Positions 17,275 through 26,428 of a stretch of DNA of 50,715 nt are shown piece by piece. Source of the stretch: Caballeronia hypogeia. Lineage in GTDB: Bacteria > Pseudomonadota > Gammaproteobacteria > Burkholderiales > Burkholderiaceae. The stretch lies in NCBI RefSeq assembly GCF_001544875.2, contig NZ_FCOA02000044.1:1-50715 (forward strand). The letters run 5' to 3'. A model generated the notes under the pieces. That model worked only from the letters and a program-made list of their open reading frames with translations. It ran no database searches and was not told the origin of the DNA. The translations under genes were made by a program, and so were the position numbers. Within the stretch, counting starts at the first letter, position 1, and each line of letters begins with the position of its first letter.

Positions 17275-17322
17275 GGTGTTGTCTCCTGTGTTTTTATACG
17301 GACCTGCGTGCGTGCGATGCGG

Positions 17323-19011
17323 CTATGGCGTGGTCAGCGCCGCCGTCTCTTCGTGCGGATGGCCGACCGTCCGATGCGCCGCCGCCTCGAACGCACGATC
17401 GAGCGCATTGCCGCGCCACGCGACATGCTGATCCGGGCGAATCAGCACGTACGCTGCGTCATACGCTTGCGCGACTTCGGCCTCGTCGATGCGCACGACT
17501 GCAAGCTGCGGAAGCGCGCGGGCGGCGCGCTGCACCGCTTCGTGATCGAAGGGCGCGCCGGGCGCGTTCGTGCACAGCAGCGTGAAGCCCTGGCCGAAGC
17601 GGTCATAGAGCGAACGGCCATCGGCGAGCCATAGATGCGGCGCGCGATGCCCCGCGCGCGCGCTCGGCAGATAGAGATTCGCGGCATCGGGTGGCGGCGC
17701 GCCCGCTTCCGCAACGACCAGCGGCGACGCTTCGTAGCGCGTGCCGAGATGCACGCCCGGAATCACGAATTCACCCGTCGCATGAAACGCGAGGTAATCG
17801 CCGACAGCGGCGCGCGCCGCATCGCCCGCCGCGCCCGGTTCGTATGCGGCGGCAGGCACGCGCACATGTCCGATGCTGTCGGCGAAGCCGCGCGCGAACG
17901 CCGTGTTGCGCAACGCCGCCGGCCGCCGTTCCGCTTCGTAGCTCGCGCCGAGCGCATCGCCTGCGAAGCCTTTCACCATCGCTTCGAGCTTCCACGCGAG
18001 GTTCGCGGCATCGTCGATGCCGGTGTTGTAGCCGAGACCGCCCGTCGGCGTGAACAGATGCGCGGCGTCGCCGGCGAGAAACACGCGCTTCTCCGCGAAG
18101 CGCTCCGCGACGAGCGCGAAGCCCGCCGTCCACGTCGAACGGCTCTTCACCTCGAACGGAATGTCCGCGCCGATCGCCTCCGCGATGCGACTGCGCACGC
18201 TGCCCGAATCGGCGGCTTCGCCATCGCGCAACTGCACGTTCATGATGAAGTGACCCGCGCCATCGACCGCGATGATCAGCGCCCGCTGCCGCGCACCGAA
18301 GGTCCAGTACTGCCACGCGGGCGGCCGCCCGCTCACGCGATAGATATCCGGCGCATGGAAGTAGACGGCATCCATCTGACCGCCCATGAACTCGCGCTTT
18401 TCGCCCGCCATGCCGTCCAGGCGAATGCCGAGCGACTTGCGCACGAAGCTGCGCGGACCGTCGCAGCCGATCAGATAGCGCGCGGTCACGGTGCGCGTAC
18501 TGGCGGCACGCGTGGCGGTCGCATCGAGCTCGACGGTCGCGGTGACCGTGTCCTCGCCCTGTTCGAACCCGGTCACGCGCGAGGAGAAATGCACGTGGCA
18601 TCCGGCGTGACGGCGCGCCGCATCGAGCAGAACGGGTTCGACGTAAAGCTGCGAGCAGCGATGCGGCGGCTCCGGCGTCGGCCAGGTGAACCCGTGTCCT
18701 TTCGCCCATTCGACCGCATCGCGCGAGGCCGGCTGATGCAGCCGCGCGAGTTCGTGACCGGCGATCGACGTGAAGTACGCGACATCCGGCGCGTAATCCG
18801 GCGGCAGTCCGAGCGCCCGCACGCGCGAGGCGATGCCTAAGCGCCGGAAATGCTCCATGGTCCGCGCACTGTTGGCGTTGGCGGCCGGGTGCCGGCTCGT
18901 GCCTTCCTTCGCATCGAACAGCTCGACGCTGATGCCTCGCTGCCCGAGTTCGGCCGCGAGAAACAGCCCGACCGGCCCACCGCCCACGATGATGACTTCG
19001 CAATCCAGCAC
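17323..19011 (-). CDS. FAD-dependent aromatic-ring monooxygenase (MhpA/PheA family)
   Basis: 562 residues from a GTG start (AGGAG six bases upstream); a longer in-frame start near 19077 would run into the promoter region. Motifs of class A flavoprotein hydroxylases: VGGGPVG (GxGxxG, residues 9-15), CDGPRSFVRK (DG motif, 184-185) and FLAGDAAHLFTP (GD motif, about 311-322). The last about 160 residues form the thioredoxin-like C-terminal domain. It hydroxylates a phenolic acid using NAD(P)H and O2, giving the diol for ring cleavage. First gene of the operon, divergent from a LysR gene. The exact phenol cannot be told. Confidence 0.9.
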   Translation of the reverse strand: MLDCEVIIVGGGPVGLFLAAELGQRGISVELFDAKEGTSRHPAANANSARTMEHFRRLGIASRVRALGLPPDYAPDVAYFTSIAGHELARLHQPASRDAVEWAKGHGFTWPTPEPPHRCSQLYVEPVLLDAARRHAGCHVHFSSRVTGFEQGEDTVTATVELDATATRAASTRTVTARYLIGCDGPRSFVRKSLGIRLDGMAGEKREFMGGQMDAVYFHAPDIYRVSGRPPAWQYWTFGARQRALIIAVDGAGHFIMNVQLRDGEAADSGSVRSRIAEAIGADIPFEVKSRSTWTAGFALVAERFAEKRVFLAGDAAHLFTPTGGLGYNTGIDDAANLAWKLEAMVKGFAGDALGASYEAERRPAALRNTAFARGFADSIGHVRVPAAAYEPGAAGDAARAAVGDYLAFHATGEFVIPGVHLGTRYEASPLVVAEAGAPPPDAANLYLPSARAGHRAPHLWLADGRSLYDRFGQGFTLLCTNAPGAPFDHEAVQRAARALPQLAVVRIDEAEVAQAYDAAYVLIRPDQHVAWRGNALDRAFEAAAHRTVGHPHEETAALTTP

Positions 19012-19091
19012 TTCCGTCTCCTGTTTTTCTGAAGCTGGATGCGAAGTTAAACGCGTTATCTCTATAAATCTATACAATGACTTTCATATCC

Positions 19092-19108
19092 TGAATGAAT
19101 CAAATTCA
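19092..19108. promoter_or_regulatory. Candidate LysR operator (TGAAT-N7-ATTCA)
   Basis: A 17-bp inverted repeat ends three bases before the LysR start codon, within the 100-bp region shared with the divergent monooxygenase operon. LysR proteins bind partly symmetric T-N11-A sites and repress their own gene from such positions. The A/T-rich TATAGATTTATAG stretch between this site and the monooxygenase start (on the minus strand) probably includes the operon's -10 element. Confidence 0.45.
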
Positions 19109-19111
19109 TAC

Positions 19112-20026
19112 ATGCAGACGCCCGACCTGAACTTCCTGTATGTGCTGCAGGCGCTTGCCGAAGAACGAAGCGTGTCGCGCGCGGCCGACCGTCTCGGGCT
19201 CACGCAACCGGCGGTGAGCCACGCACTCGGGAAACTCCGTACGCTGTTTCAGGACGATCTGTTCGTGCGCGCGGGCTCGGTGATGGCGCCGACGCCGGTC
19301 GGCGAGCGTCTCGCGGAGGGCGTCGCGCACGTGCTCGCGGTCGTGCAGGAGGAGATCTGGAGCGCGAAGGCGTTCGACGCCGCGACCACCACGCGCGCCT
19401 TCTCCGTGTGTCTCAGCGACATGGGCGTGATCGTGCTGCTGCCGCGCCTGCTTGCCGCCTTGCGCGAGCGCGCGCCGAACGCCGTGCTCAGGCCGATTCA
19501 ACTGCCGTCGCTGGAACTCGCGAGCGCGCTGCAGGACGGGGCGCTCGATCTCGCCATCGGCTACCTCGGCAAGATGGGCGAAAACCTGCACCAGCAGCCG
19601 CTGTTCCGGCGCTCGCTGGTGGGCATCGTGAAGGGCGGCGACACGCGCAGAAAGATCAGCATGACGCTCGACGAGTTCATCGGGCGCAAGCATGTGGTCG
19701 CGGGCACGCTCGCGCTGACGAATCAGTTGCTGGAGAAGGAACTGCGCCGCCACGGCGCGCGGCTGAAAGTGGGCATCGACGTGCCGTACCTGCTGGCGGT
19801 GCCGAGTCTAGTGGCAACCTCCGACTTCATCGCGGCCGTGCCGGACGAGCTCGCGGAGCTGTTCGCCCGGCTCGCGCACGTCGACGTGTTCCCCTTGCCT
19901 ATCGACCTGCCCGATCTCACCGTGCAGCAGTTCTGGCATGCACGGCATCACAACGATGCAGGGCATCGCTGGTTCCGGGGACTCGTCGCGCAAACGCTCG
20001 GGCAGCCGATCCGCCGCGGCGGCTGA
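19112..20026 (+). CDS. LysR-family transcriptional regulator (NodD/LeuO-like branch)
   Basis: 304 residues. The start MQTPDLNFLYVLQALAEERS, followed by RAADRLGLTQPAVSHALGKLR, is the pattern of the NodD/NahR/LeuO branch, whose members commonly respond to aromatic acids. The effector domain spans about 90-295. It is divergent from the monooxygenase-led operon and is its likely activator. Its stop codon lies directly against the stop of the convergent DUF2955 gene. An in-frame upstream extension is rejected because it crosses the promoter and the neighbouring gene. Confidence 0.9.
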   Translation: MQTPDLNFLYVLQALAEERSVSRAADRLGLTQPAVSHALGKLRTLFQDDLFVRAGSVMAPTPVGERLAEGVAHVLAVVQEEIWSAKAFDAATTTRAFSVCLSDMGVIVLLPRLLAALRERAPNAVLRPIQLPSLELASALQDGALDLAIGYLGKMGENLHQQPLFRRSLVGIVKGGDTRRKISMTLDEFIGRKHVVAGTLALTNQLLEKELRRHGARLKVGIDVPYLLAVPSLVATSDFIAAVPDELAELFARLAHVDVFPLPIDLPDLTVQQFWHARHHNDAGHRWFRGLVAQTLGQPIRRGG

Positions 20027-20027
20027 G

Positions 20028-21065
20028 CTACCCTCCCGCCTGCGCCGGCCGCGCTCGCACGCCGCGCGGCCGCTCGAACAGCAGCAGCATCAGGCACGCA
20101 TACAGCGTGACCGCGATGAACAGCCCCATGCGCACCGCGAACGCGGTGTAGACGTCCTTGCCCGCCACGCTGTCCTGCACGGACTGGCCGAGCAGGATGA
20201 TCATCGTGATGATGCTGTTGAGCCAGAAGCCCGGCGACTGGCGCGTCGGATCGAGTCGATAGAGCCGGCGCCCGGCCAGCAGGCCGAACAGCAGCATCCA
20301 CAGGAAGAACATCCACAGATTCACCGAGAGCCTGAGCGCGAACCAGAACGCGATGGCGAGCAGGCCACCGAGCAAGGTCGAGCCGATGAGCTCGCGCGCC
20401 GCACCGCGCGCGCTCGTGGTGCAAGTCTGCCGGCCGAGGCTGACCGATTTCATGATGATCGGCATGTAGCTCGCCGGGTCGGTCATGGCGAGCAGATACG
20501 CCGGCATGACCACGAGCGCGGCGCGCAGCGCGATGTAGGCGGCCTGATCGGCGGGCAGCGCGCGCGCGGCGGACGGCGCAGGCGCGCCGACGGGTTCGGG
20601 AATGAGACCGTGCATCAGCGCCGAGACCAGCACGGCGAGCAACAGCCCCTTCACCAGCGCGCCGACCACGGTCACGGCCACCTGAAAGTCGGCGGTGCCG
20701 GCGGCGGAGATCATCGTGAGCCCCGCCACCAGGAAGGTCGCGACGAGATTGTTGCCGCCGCGAAGCCCGTAGCGAAACGCGAGAAACAGCAACAGGCCGA
20801 CGAGCATCACGCCCGCGAACGCGTAATGCCTGAGCAGCGGGACGAGCAGAAGGCCGCTGCCCGTCGTGAGCATCACGACGAGCGCCAGCATCACGCCCGC
20901 CTTCAGCGACAGCGGCCGGCCCGGCGTCGCGAGCAGAAAAACGGCGAACACCGGCGCGATCACGGGAATCGGCAGCGCCAGCGCGAAGCTGATCGCCAGG
21001 CACAAGGCGGCGCCGATCGCGAGGCGCAGCGCGCGTCGGCCGAAAAGCCGGAGCCTGTTGTCCAT
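20028..21065 (-). CDS. DUF2955/FUSC-family inner-membrane protein
   Basis: 345 residues with about ten hydrophobic helices in two blocks (about 12-165 and 190-330), as in half-size fusaric-acid-resistance (FUSC/AaeB-like, DUF2955) permeases. It starts 8 nt after the HlyD-family gene and follows a NodT gene. The set has the composition of AaeAB-type aromatic-acid efflux pumps, which export aromatic carboxylates or hydrophobic toxicants. It adjoins the aromatic-catabolism operon. Substrate unknown. Confidence 0.82.
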   Translation of the reverse strand: MDNRLRLFGRRALRLAIGAALCLAISFALALPIPVIAPVFAVFLLATPGRPLSLKAGVMLALVVMLTTGSGLLLVPLLRHYAFAGVMLVGLLLFLAFRYGLRGGNNLVATFLVAGLTMISAAGTADFQVAVTVVGALVKGLLLAVLVSALMHGLIPEPVGAPAPSAARALPADQAAYIALRAALVVMPAYLLAMTDPASYMPIIMKSVSLGRQTCTTSARGAARELIGSTLLGGLLAIAFWFALRLSVNLWMFFLWMLLFGLLAGRRLYRLDPTRQSPGFWLNSIITMIILLGQSVQDSVAGKDVYTAFAVRMGLFIAVTLYACLMLLLFERPRGVRARPAQAGG

Positions 21066-21073
21066 GGCCGGCC

Positions 21074-22219
21074 TCAGTAGACGTAGGAGATCCAGCTCAT
21101 CGCGCGCAGGAACGCGCGGCCGAGCGGATTGAGCGGATTGCCCGGGCTCGGGAACGCCATCACCTCGGCCTGCCCGCCGACGCGGATATTCGAAAGACGC
21201 GCGCGCTCGTTCGCATCGAACTCGACGATCACCGGAAAGCGCTGCGCCGGACGCAGCCAGTCGCGGCTGTTCTGCACGGTCGGCAGACTGCCGGGCGGCG
21301 TCTCCTGCCCGACGCTCACGCCATAGCCGATGCTGCGCACCCGTCCTTCAAAGACTTCGCCGGGCAGCGCGTCCAGCGCGATCCTCACCGGTGTGCCGGG
21401 CTTGAGCCGGCCGAGATTGTTCTCGGTCATGTCGGCGCTGATCCAGACGTCGCGGATCGCGATAAGCGTCATGACCGCCTTGCCCGCCGCCGCGAACTGC
21501 CCGACTTCGGTGCCGAGATCCGTGATGACGCCGCCCGAGCGCGCCCTGATACGCGTATTGGCGAGATCGAGTTCGGCCTTTTCGAGCGCGGCGGCCGCGC
21601 TGCGCAACTGCGCGTTCTCAGTCTCGACGCCGCCCTGCTGCTCGCGCGCGCGCTCGACTTCGGCGCGCGCCGCGACGACCTGACTCTGCGCCTGCTCGTA
21701 GGTCGCGCGCGCCACTTCGAGACGCCGCAGCGAGATCGTGCCCTCGTCCTCGCGATAGAGCCGCTCCAGCCGCTCGCTGTCCTGCCGCGCCTTGACCTCG
21801 TTGGCGATGGCCGCGCGCAGCGATGCCCGCGCCGAATCGATTCCCGCCGTGCTCGCGCCGACCTGGCGGCGCATGGTTTCGAGTTCCGCCCGCGAGCGAT
21901 CGGCGGCGATGCGGTACTGATCGCCATCGACTTCGAAGAGCACGTCGCCCGCATTCACTTCCTGATTGTTACGGACCAGCACGCGCGTCACGCGGCCGGA
22001 CACTTCCGCGGCGACGGGCACGACATAGGCCTGCACCCGCGCCTGTTGCGTGTAGGGCGTGATGCGGTCGGCGAGCAGATACCAGATCAGACTCACGACG
22101 ATCAGCACGACGACCCACTTCACCGCCCCGCGCGACGGATCGCGCGCCGGCGCAGGCGATGCTTCCGGCGGCGCGCCCGGCGCCTGTGCGGCCTTGGTCG
22201 GCTCGGACGTTTCGCTCAT
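21074..22219 (-). CDS. HlyD-family periplasmic adaptor subunit
   Basis: 381 residues with one N-terminal membrane anchor (VVVLIVVSLIWYLL, about 36-50). A lipoyl half-motif (VAAEVSGRVTRVLVRNNQEV) precedes a long coiled-coil hairpin (about 105-215, rich in E/A/R), and the second lipoyl half is RIRARSGGVITDLGTEVG. It bridges the DUF2955 permease and the NodT-type outer-membrane channel. Its ATG overlaps the stop of the NodT gene (ATGA), so the two are translationally coupled. Confidence 0.9.
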   Translation of the reverse strand: MSETSEPTKAAQAPGAPPEASPAPARDPSRGAVKWVVVLIVVSLIWYLLADRITPYTQQARVQAYVVPVAAEVSGRVTRVLVRNNQEVNAGDVLFEVDGDQYRIAADRSRAELETMRRQVGASTAGIDSARASLRAAIANEVKARQDSERLERLYREDEGTISLRRLEVARATYEQAQSQVVAARAEVERAREQQGGVETENAQLRSAAAALEKAELDLANTRIRARSGGVITDLGTEVGQFAAAGKAVMTLIAIRDVWISADMTENNLGRLKPGTPVRIALDALPGEVFEGRVRSIGYGVSVGQETPPGSLPTVQNSRDWLRPAQRFPVIVEFDANERARLSNIRVGGQAEVMAFPSPGNPLNPLGRAFLRAMSWISYVY

Positions 22220-23769
22220 CGGGCCGCTCCCTGGGATGAAACGTCGGTGACCGGGGGCGCGCTCGCGTCGTTCAGAAGGTCGCCCCAGTCGGTGCGTTGC
22301 TGCATCTGCTGACGCGTCGCGGCGTCGACGAGCGGCGCGCGCGTGGTCCAGCCGCCGCCCAGCGCCTTGTAAAGCGCGATCAGGCTGCCCACCGCGTTGC
22401 GCCGGTTGACGACATAGGCGTCCTGCTGCGCGAACAACGCGCGCTGCGCATCGAGCACGCGCTGGAAGTCCGAATATCCTTCGCGGTAGATCGTGTTCGC
22501 GAGCGTGAGCGAGCGTCGCGCGGCGCCCTGGGCGTCGTTCAGGATGCTGTCGCGCCGCAACGCGGCGAAGAGCGCCGTGGCGGCGTCATCGGCTTCGCGC
22601 GCGGCTTCGCGCACCGTGTTCTGATACGCGACCGTCAACTGCTGCAAACGGGCGTCCTGGACACGCACGTTGTTCGTGATCCTGCCGTGGTCGAAAACAT
22701 TCCAGGTGACGCTCGGGCCCAGCGCCACCGCCAGCGTGTTCGGCGAGCCGGTGAGCGAACTCGCGCTCCAGCCGAGCGTGCCGAGCAAGGACACCGACGG
22801 ATAGAAATCGGCTTCCGCCACCCCGATTTGCGCCGACTGCGCCGCCATCTGATATTCGGCGGCGAGCACGTCGGGGCGACGCAGCAGCAGATCGGCGGGC
22901 ACGTCCTGCAGCACGGCGCGGTCCACGAGCGGCAGCACGCCCTCCTTGCCTGCGGATGCATCGAGTTCCGGTAGCGGGCCGGGCGGCCGCCCGAGGAGCA
23001 CGGACAGCGCATGCCGCGCGAGCACGATCTGACTCTCCAGATCCGGAATGCTGCTCAGCGTCCCCAGATACTGCGTCTTGGCCTGCTGCAGATCCAGCTC
23101 ATCGGTTTCGCCGGCCTTGAACAGCTTCAGCGCGATGTCGTAGCTGCGCTTTTGCAAGCGCGCGTTCTCCTGCGCGATGCGCAGGCGCGCCTCGGCGGTG
23201 CGCAGCGTGAAATAGGTGTCGGCGACCTGTGCGTGCAGCAGGACCAGCGCGGCGGCGCGGTTCGCCTGCGCGGCGAAGAACGCGGCATCGGCCGACTCGA
23301 TCGCGCGCGCGAAACGCCCCCAGAAGTCCAGCTCCCAGCCGACGAGAAAGCCCGCGCCATATTGCAGATACGCACCCGAGCGCGGGTTGAATCCGTCGGA
23401 GCGCTTGCGCGCCGACGCGAGCACTTCGGCGCTCGCCTGTTGCACCTGAGGATATTGTCCCGCGAGCGCGATGCCGAGCTGCGCCCGCGCCTCGATCACG
23501 CGCAGGCCGGCGATCCGCAGATCGCCGTTGCCGGCATCGGCTTGCTCGATCAGGCGCCCGAGGGTTTCGTCGCCGAACACTTCCCACCATTGCCGGACAT
23601 CGGGCTGGGCGGCCTGCCGCGTGACCTGCTCGAGCCTCGCGCTGCTCCAATGCTCGCTCCAGCTTTCGCGCTGCGGATGAAAATCCGGTCCCACGCGCAT
23701 GCAGGCGCTCATACAGAGCGAAAGCGCACCGCACGCGATCAGACGGCGGCCCCGGAATGGCGAAGGCAT
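22216..23769 (-). CDS. NodT-family outer-membrane efflux lipoprotein
   Basis: 517 residues. The N-terminus is a lipoprotein signal: positive residues (RGRRL), a short hydrophobic stretch, then LCMSAC with Cys23 as the likely lipidated residue. Two outer-membrane-efflux (TolC-like) repeats follow, with the typical LRIAGLRVIEARAQLGIALAGQYPQ start written here in part (residues about 95-118) and the interhelical RRPDVLAAEYQMA segment. It forms the outer-membrane exit duct of the tripartite pump. It starts 20 nt after the AI-2E-family gene; the ribosome binding site is weak. Confidence 0.88.
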   Translation of the reverse strand: MPSPFRGRRLIACGALSLCMSACMRVGPDFHPQRESWSEHWSSARLEQVTRQAAQPDVRQWWEVFGDETLGRLIEQADAGNGDLRIAGLRVIEARAQLGIALAGQYPQVQQASAEVLASARKRSDGFNPRSGAYLQYGAGFLVGWELDFWGRFARAIESADAAFFAAQANRAAALVLLHAQVADTYFTLRTAEARLRIAQENARLQKRSYDIALKLFKAGETDELDLQQAKTQYLGTLSSIPDLESQIVLARHALSVLLGRPPGPLPELDASAGKEGVLPLVDRAVLQDVPADLLLRRPDVLAAEYQMAAQSAQIGVAEADFYPSVSLLGTLGWSASSLTGSPNTLAVALGPSVTWNVFDHGRITNNVRVQDARLQQLTVAYQNTVREAAREADDAATALFAALRRDSILNDAQGAARRSLTLANTIYREGYSDFQRVLDAQRALFAQQDAYVVNRRNAVGSLIALYKALGGGWTTRAPLVDAATRQQMQQRTDWGDLLNDASAPPVTDVSSQGAAR

Positions 23770-23789
23770 GGCGACGGCGGCGCGGCCGT

Positions 23790-24896
23790 TCAGCGCGGCC
23801 TCTGCTTCTGCGCGAGCGCGGACTCGGGCTCCGGCTGGTCCTTCACCCATCGCCAGAACAGCTTGTACGCGACCGCCAGCATCACCGGGCCGATGAACAG
23901 GCCGATCACGCCGCCCGTCACCATGCCGCCGAGCGCGCCGATCAGCACCACGGGCATCGGCACCGCGACGCCGCGCCCGAGCAGCAGCGGCTTGAGCACG
24001 TTGTCGGCGAGACCCGCGACGAAGACATAGACCGAGAAGATGACCGTCGCCGTGCTTACGCCTTTCGTCACAATCACGAAGATGATGACGGGAATCGTGA
24101 TCAATGTGGCCGGCAACTGCATGATCCCGATGAGCAGCACGGCCAGCGCGAGCAGGCCCGCCGCCGGGATGCCCATGACGACGAACGCGACGCCGATCAG
24201 CAGCATCTGGATGAACGCGATGCCGACGACGCCCTGCGCCACGGCGCGAATCGTCGACGTGCACAGATCCGCGATCTGCCTGCCGTTGTCGGGGCCCGAG
24301 ATGCGCGCGGCGATCTGCACGGCGCTCTGATAGCCCTTTTCGCCGTGAGCCATGAAGATACCCGCGACGATCAGCGCGAGAAAGAACACGAGCAGCCCCG
24401 CGCCCAGTCCCGTGACGGTGCCGAGCACCGCGAGCCCGGCCGCCTTGAGCTGCGGCGCGAAGTGTTGCACGAGCCCGGAGAGATCCGTCGATGCCTGCGC
24501 CCAGAAATCGTAGACCCGCTGACCCACGAGCGGCCACGCGGCCACCGATTCCGCTGGCGGCGGAATCTCGAAGCTGCCGCTGCGGAAGACGGCCATGGCG
24601 CGCTCGATCGAGGTGGCCACCGCGACGCCCAGCAGATATGTCGGCACCAGAATGACGATCAACGCCACGAGCACGATCAGCGTGGCGATCAGGCCGTCCT
24701 TGCCCGCCAGCGGACCGCGCAGTCTGACCTGAAGCGGATACAGCGTGACCGCCAGGATCACCGCCCAGATCATGAGATCGAGGAACGGGACGAACACCCG
24801 GAAACAGAAGACCGCCAGAACCGCGACGAGTCCGGCGCGAATCAGGACATCGAGCAGCTCTCGGGAGAGCGTGCGTTCGGAAATCGGCGACAGCAT
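23790..24896 (-). CDS. AI-2E family transporter (PerM-like membrane protein)
   Basis: 368 residues starting at the ATG six bases after GGGAGG; an upstream in-frame extension lacks coding character. About eight membrane helices are visible. The C-terminal half has the family pattern GIPAAGLLALAVLLIGIMQLP, then ADNVLKPLLLGRG and GALGGMVTGGVIGLFIGPV. Family members include AI-2 exporters, PerM and Na+/H+ antiporters, so the transported species is open. It lies between the CPA2 antiporter gene and the efflux pump genes on the same strand. Confidence 0.88.
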   Translation of the reverse strand: MLSPISERTLSRELLDVLIRAGLVAVLAVFCFRVFVPFLDLMIWAVILAVTLYPLQVRLRGPLAGKDGLIATLIVLVALIVILVPTYLLGVAVATSIERAMAVFRSGSFEIPPPAESVAAWPLVGQRVYDFWAQASTDLSGLVQHFAPQLKAAGLAVLGTVTGLGAGLLVFFLALIVAGIFMAHGEKGYQSAVQIAARISGPDNGRQIADLCTSTIRAVAQGVVGIAFIQMLLIGVAFVVMGIPAAGLLALAVLLIGIMQLPATLITIPVIIFVIVTKGVSTATVIFSVYVFVAGLADNVLKPLLLGRGVAVPMPVVLIGALGGMVTGGVIGLFIGPVMLAVAYKLFWRWVKDQPEPESALAQKQRPR

Positions 24897-24957
24897 TTCG
24901 AGCCTCCCATCGTTTCTATAGCCGGAAAACAGGACCTCGAGTCCCGCACGCACCCGG

Positions 24958-26130
24958 TCAGCTCGCCCGGATTTGCGCGGAGCCGCTGAAGAACCTGCGG
25001 TGCGCGAGCAGCAACAAGGGCGTCGATACCATCGAAAGCGCGACAACCAGGGTGACCAGCGATGCCTGCCGCTGATCGATGACGCGCGCCGCGAGCGATG
25101 CCGCCATCACCACGAACGCGAACTCGCCGCCCTGCGACAGCAACACGGCGAAGTATCCGCGTTGCGCCGACGGAACCTCGAACCGGTTCGCCAGCAGCCA
25201 CTGCGCAACCGTCTTGATGCTGACCAGTGCGACGACGAGCACCGCGACCCGCACCGGCTCGCGCATCAGCACGCTGAAATCCATCGACATGCCCACCGCG
25301 ATAAAGAACAGCCCGAGCAGCAGTCCCTTGAACGGCGCCATGTCGGCCTCGACCTCGTGGCGATAGTCCGAGTCGGCGAGCAGAACGCCCGCGACGAACG
25401 CGCCCAGTGACATCGACAGATGCACGCTTTCCATGAGCAATGCAATACCTATGATCCAGAGCAGCGCGAATGCGGTGAAGATCTCCGGAACGCCGGTGCT
25501 CCGGATCACCCGCAGCACGAAGTGCAGCAGATAGCGCCCGACCAGCGCGATTGCGCCCAGCATGGCGAGCGCCTTCAAGGCGACCAGCCAGCCGGGTTCC
25601 GCCGCGGGCGTGGGGACCGTGGGCCCGAGCAGCGGCAGCAGCGCGATCAGCGGGATGGCCGCCATGTCCTGAAACAGGAGAATGCCGAAGCCGGCGCGGC
25701 CCGTCGGCGTGTCCATCAGCTTGCGATCCTGAAGCTCGGACATCACCATCGCGGTGGACGACAGCGAGAGCGCGAGCCCGCCCGTCAGCGCGATCCGCCA
25801 GGGCAGGCCCAGCATCATGAAAATCGCCAGCAGCACGGCGGCGCAGACGGTCATCTGCATCGTGCCGTAGCCGAAGATGGTGCGGCGCATGGCCCACAGC
25901 GCGTCGACCTTCATTTCGAGTCCGATCACGAACATCATCAGCACGATGCCGAGCTCGGAAAAATGCAGGATCGCGTCGACGTCGGTCACGAGCCTCAGCA
26001 CCCAGGGGCCGATCATGACGCCCGCCAGCAGATAGCCGAGCACCGATCCGAAGCCGAGCCGCACGGCCAGCGGCACGGTGACCAGCGCCGAAGCGAGGAA
26101 GATGACGACGTCCACCAGCAACTTGCTCAT
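24958..26130 (-). CDS. CPA2-family cation:proton antiporter (KefB/C membrane domain only)
   Basis: 390 residues from the ATG seven bases after AGGAGG. Twelve or thirteen membrane helices match the Kef/CPA2 exchanger domain: GYLLAGVMIGPW early, the SLSSTAMVMSEL motif, GFGILLFQDMAAIPLI with the ion-binding Gln-Asp pair, and AFVAGVLLADS. KefB/KefC proteins continue with a cytoplasmic RCK/TrkA-N domain to about 600 residues; here the protein stops after the last helix (RFFSGSAQIRAS), so nucleotide and glutathione gating is absent. The length is normal for stand-alone Na+(K+)/H+ exchangers of this family. Confidence 0.88.
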   Translation of the reverse strand: MSKLLVDVVIFLASALVTVPLAVRLGFGSVLGYLLAGVMIGPWVLRLVTDVDAILHFSELGIVLMMFVIGLEMKVDALWAMRRTIFGYGTMQMTVCAAVLLAIFMMLGLPWRIALTGGLALSLSSTAMVMSELQDRKLMDTPTGRAGFGILLFQDMAAIPLIALLPLLGPTVPTPAAEPGWLVALKALAMLGAIALVGRYLLHFVLRVIRSTGVPEIFTAFALLWIIGIALLMESVHLSMSLGAFVAGVLLADSDYRHEVEADMAPFKGLLLGLFFIAVGMSMDFSVLMREPVRVAVLVVALVSIKTVAQWLLANRFEVPSAQRGYFAVLLSQGGEFAFVVMAASLAARVIDQRQASLVTLVVALSMVSTPLLLLAHRRFFSGSAQIRAS

Positions 26131-26428
26131 GCGCTGTCCTCCTGAACCGGTTTGCGACGAAGGTTGCTCCGGAACGGTCATCGAAAAGGGCGCGATGGTC
26201 TTCGAACACTTTATGCGACGCCGGCACGAGCCGGCAACCACGAAATCGGCACCTCGCAGGTCAGCAAGTGCTTACATCTCGTCCGCGAAATCGCGCCTTT
26301 GTCATGGATGTTCGCTGCGCCACGTTCCGATCCGCTTGATTCATGTCAACGTCGCGACCAGGCTGAACGATATCCTTTCAGGCGCACCGAAAAGATCGGC
26401 TGAGACCTACGCCGCAACGGGGGATGTG
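26131..26428. other. Divergent intergenic region, antiporter / lytic transglycosylase
   Basis: A 298-bp spacer with no convincing gene. It holds the promoters of both flanking genes. A perfect 6-bp inverted repeat, GCCGGC-ACGA-GCCGGC, lies at 26220-26235. No clear sigma-70 consensus could be singled out. Confidence 0.4.

Noticed and set aside
19012..19077. N-terminal extension of the FAD monooxygenase to an upstream start
   Set aside because: It would use the promoter and operator region; the GTG at 19011 has AGGAG at the right distance and places the FAD motif at the usual position.
19938..21080. 380-codon plus-strand frame opposite the DUF2955 gene
   Set aside because: Charged, repeat-like shadow of a hydrophobic protein; overlaps the end of the LysR gene in another frame.
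26078..26428. N-terminal extension of the MltF-like protein
   Set aside because: It runs antisense through the start of the antiporter gene; the ATG at 26429 gives a signal peptide directly and a family-typical length.
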